A DNA stretch of 64,000 nucleotides from Gammaproteobacteria bacterium (GTDB lineage: Bacteria; Pseudomonadota; Gammaproteobacteria; Competibacterales; Competibacteraceae), in contig JACKNC010000001.1 in the NCBI GenBank assembly GCA_024235095.1, forward strand, positions 1,401,501 to 1,465,500. The letters are read 5' to 3'. Position 1 is the first letter of the stretch; each line of letters starts with the position of its first letter. Made by a program: the position numbers and the translations under genes. Positions 62,052 to 64,000 of the stretch are shown here, piece after piece. The notes beneath the pieces were generated by a model. That model had not been told where the DNA came from and did not search any database. It saw only the letters and a program-made list of their open reading frames with translations.

Positions 62052-63373
62052 TCCAACGCCGCGTTTAGCGCCGCGACCGCCCGTTCTGCGAGCAGCGCGG
62101 CCTCGTCATTATCGAGAATGTAGGGCGGCATGAAATACACGGTCGTACCAAGCGGACGCAGGAAAATCTCCCGCGCCAGCGCCTCGCGATAGAAACGCAA
62201 CCGAAAATCAGGTCGATCGGTATCGATGTCCAGCGCCCAGATCATGCCGCGCTGGCGGAAATGCCGAACGCGCGGATGATTTGCCAAAGGCGCGAGCAGT
62301 TCGGTGAATTGCTCGGCAAAGGCCCGGTTGCGGTCAAGGATGTGATCCTCGACGAAAATATCCAGAGTCGCCAGCGCCGCCCGGCAGGCCAGCGGATTAC
62401 CGGTAAAGGAATGGGAATGCAGAAAGCCGCGCGTCACGGCATCGTCGTAGAAGGCGGCATACACGGCGTCGGTCGTCAGCGCCACGGACAGCGGCAGATA
62501 ACCGCTGGTCAGTCCTTTGGACAGACAGAGGAAATCAGGGCGGATGCTGGCTTGCTCGTGAGCGAACAGCGTTCCGGTGCGACCAAAACCGACCATGATT
62601 TCATCGGCGATCAAATGCACCCGATATTGGTCGCATAAGGCGCGCGCGCGCTGCAAATACTCGGGATCGTACATGGCCATGCCGCCGGCGCCCTGCACCA
62701 GCGGTTCGACGATCAAGGCGGAGATTTGATCATGTTGAAGCTTCAGTACGGCTTCCAATTCCGCCGCTGCCCGGTGCGTGAAATCGGCGGCGCTTTCCCA
62801 AGGCTTGGCCTGGCGGATATCGGGCGATTGCACGGTGATGGCGTGGCGCATCAGAGGCCCGTAGGCTTCCTTGTACAACTCGACATCGCTGACGCCCAAC
62901 GTTCCCAGGGTTTCGCCGTGATAGCTACCGGTGAGGCAGACAAACCGGTGTTTGTCCGGCTGGCCGTGGTTGCGCCAGTAGTGAGCCGACATTTTCAGCG
63001 CAATTTCCACCGCCGAAGAACCATCCGAGGCATAGAAACAGTGGCCAAGCGTCCCGCCCGTCAGGGCTGACAGCCGTTCCGACAACTCCACCACTGGCGC
63101 ATGGGTAAAGCCGGCCAGAATCACATGCTCCAGCCGATCCAATTGATCGCGAATGGCGGCGCTAATCCGCGGATTGGCGTGGCCGAACAAATTGACCCAC
63201 CAGGAACCGATGGCGTCCAGGTAACGCCGCCCGTCGAAATCATATAACCAGGCGCCCTGACCACGAGCGACCGGCACCAACGGCAACGCGCCATCGTCGT
63301 GCCATTTCATTTGAGTGCAGGGATGCCAGACCGCTTTCAGACTGCGGTTCAACCAATCCGCGTTGCTGGTCAT
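62048..63373 (-). CDS. bioA: Adenosylmethionine-8-amino-7-oxononanoate aminotransferase
   Basis: About 441 residues, class III PLP aminotransferase converting KAPA to DAPA with SAM as amino donor. VWHPCTQMKWH, DAIGSWWVNLFGHANPRI, FTHAPVVELSERL, YASDGSSAVEIALKM, SYHGETLGTLGV, IADEIMVGFGRTGTLFAHE, PLP lysine in LCLSKGLTSGYLPLSVAL. I chose ATG 63373 (MTSNADWLNRS), which leaves 16 bp after the DHH gene stop. First biotin gene of the operon; no BirA site was identified. Confidence 0.96.
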   Translation of the reverse strand: MTSNADWLNRSLKAVWHPCTQMKWHDDGALPLVPVARGQGAWLYDFDGRRYLDAIGSWWVNLFGHANPRISAAIRDQLDRLEHVILAGFTHAPVVELSERLSALTGGTLGHCFYASDGSSAVEIALKMSAHYWRNHGQPDKHRFVCLTGSYHGETLGTLGVSDVELYKEAYGPLMRHAITVQSPDIRQAKPWESAADFTHRAAAELEAVLKLQHDQISALIVEPLVQGAGGMAMYDPEYLQRARALCDQYRVHLIADEIMVGFGRTGTLFAHEQASIRPDFLCLSKGLTSGYLPLSVALTTDAVYAAFYDDAVTRGFLHSHSFTGNPLACRAALATLDIFVEDHILDRNRAFAEQFTELLAPLANHPRVRHFRQRGMIWALDIDTDRPDFRLRFYREALAREIFLRPLGTTVYFMPPYILDNDEAALLAERAVAALNAALE

Positions 63374-63389
63374 CGTGAATGATTTACCC

Positions 63390-64000
63390 TTAGCCATCCT
63401 GGGTAATGCGCGCAATCAACTCGGTCAATACGGTATTGGCCTGATCGTGACTAATCTGGCAGGTGCCGGCGTTTTCATGACCGCCGCCGCCATAGCGCAA
63501 CATTAATTCGCCGATATTGGTTTTAGACGTCCGGTTCAGAATTGACTTGCCGGTGGCGAACACCGTGTTCTGTTTTTGAAAACCCCACATGACATGGATC
63601 GAGATATTGGTTTGCGGGAACAGCGCATAGATCGTAAACCGGTTGGTCGCCCATATCGTTTCTTCATTGCGCAAATCAAGCACGACCAGATTGTTATGCA
63701 CCGTACTACAACGTTGAATCTGTTCCTTGGCCTTGGGCGCGTGTTCGAGGTAGATATTCACCCGTTCCTGAACATCTGGCAATTGCAAGATGTCGTCAAT
63801 GCCGTGGCTGCGGCAATAGTCGATGAGATTCATCATCAACTGGTAATTGGAAATCCGGAAATTGTGAAACCGTCCAAGTCCGGTGCGGGCGTCCATGAGA
63901 AAGGAGAGCAGTTCCCAGCCTTTCGGTTCAAGAATGTCCTCTTTAGAGAACTGCGCCGAATCCGCTTTGTCCACCGCAACCATCATTTCATCGCTGATGG
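63390..64000 (-). CDS. DHH-family phosphoesterase, C-terminal part
   Basis: The frame is open to the right edge, so the N-terminus, including the DHH motif, is outside. About 203 residues seen: MMVAVDKADSAQF, LSFLMDARTGLGRFHNFRISNYQLMMNLIDYC, VLDLRNEETIWATNRFTIYALFPQTNISIHVMWG, and the DHHA1-type end LRYGGGGHENAGTCQI that binds substrate phosphate. Such proteins are nucleases/exopolyphosphatase-like hydrolases (NrnA or exopolyphosphatase-related). Same direction as bioA, with a short gap; co-transcription is possible. Confidence 0.8.
   Translation of the reverse strand, partial: ISDEMMVAVDKADSAQFSKEDILEPKGWELLSFLMDARTGLGRFHNFRISNYQLMMNLIDYCRSHGIDDILQLPDVQERVNIYLEHAPKAKEQIQRCSTVHNNLVVLDLRNEETIWATNRFTIYALFPQTNISIHVMWGFQKQNTVFATGKSILNRTSKTNIGELMLRYGGGGHENAGTCQISHDQANTVLTELIARITQDG

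Overview
The window looks like chromosome of a gammaproteobacterium. The gene orders pilT / yggS-proC-yggT-yggU, yqgE-ruvX-pyrR-pyrB-pyrX and bioA-bioF-bioC-bioD are typical of that class. A PEP-CTERM/exosortase exopolysaccharide system, many small palindromic repeats and several insertion elements point to an environmental, floc- or biofilm-forming lineage. A relative of Candidatus Competibacter is my guess; I have not tested it.

Layout. 1-8.9 kb: the end of purK, then PEP-CTERM-associated genes: a FeeM-like acyltransferase, a ThiF/E1-nitroreductase fusion translationally coupled to a GT1 glycosyltransferase, a decayed Rpn-type nuclease remnant, a hexapeptide acyltransferase and the PrsT-type TPR lipoprotein. 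9.3-13.7 kb: an IS1595-family element with 8-bp target repeats, a sulfotransferase, a small membrane protein and a PEP-CTERM protein. The last has a clear sigma-54 promoter and three upstream copies of a 17-bp motif. 14.3-20.6 kb: an orphan RND pump, gene remnants, a coiled-coil nuclease-like protein and a CHASE4-like/GGDEF diguanylate cyclase. 20.6-35.5 kb: mostly housekeeping (larC, creD, a cytochrome c with no methionine ligand, a Crp/Fnr regulator, yggU, yggT, proC, yggS, pilT, a Uma2 nuclease, the pyr operon, ssb, an MFS carrier). 35.6-42.3 kb: a two-gene unit for a 1424-residue DUF4214/Ig-repeat secreted protein and a TPR-sulfotransferase. 42.5-49.5 kb: a GH94-type protein, an HDOD protein and an RDD-SpoIIM-DUF4129-like cluster cut short at its 3' end. 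49.6-59.1 kb: a DUF805-TonB receptor-YfiR-hybrid histidine kinase module in which the first two genes have been duplicated in tandem. Copy 1 of the receptor is broken by an IS630 element placed exactly at CTAG. Copy 2 of DUF805 carries a 115-bp IS66-like MITE and a deletion. 59.2-64 kb: the biotin operon, invaded by short repeats, and the end of a DHH phosphoesterase.

Main themes. (1) A dispersed PEP-CTERM/exopolysaccharide programme: modification enzymes, a lipoprotein, sulfotransferases and a probable sigma-54-controlled target protein. (2) A sensory receptor module that is being duplicated, converted and inactivated by mobile elements. (3) Repeat families that extend into coding sequence (DUF805 copy 2, bioF, bioC). 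No tRNA, rRNA or CRISPR array was recognised.
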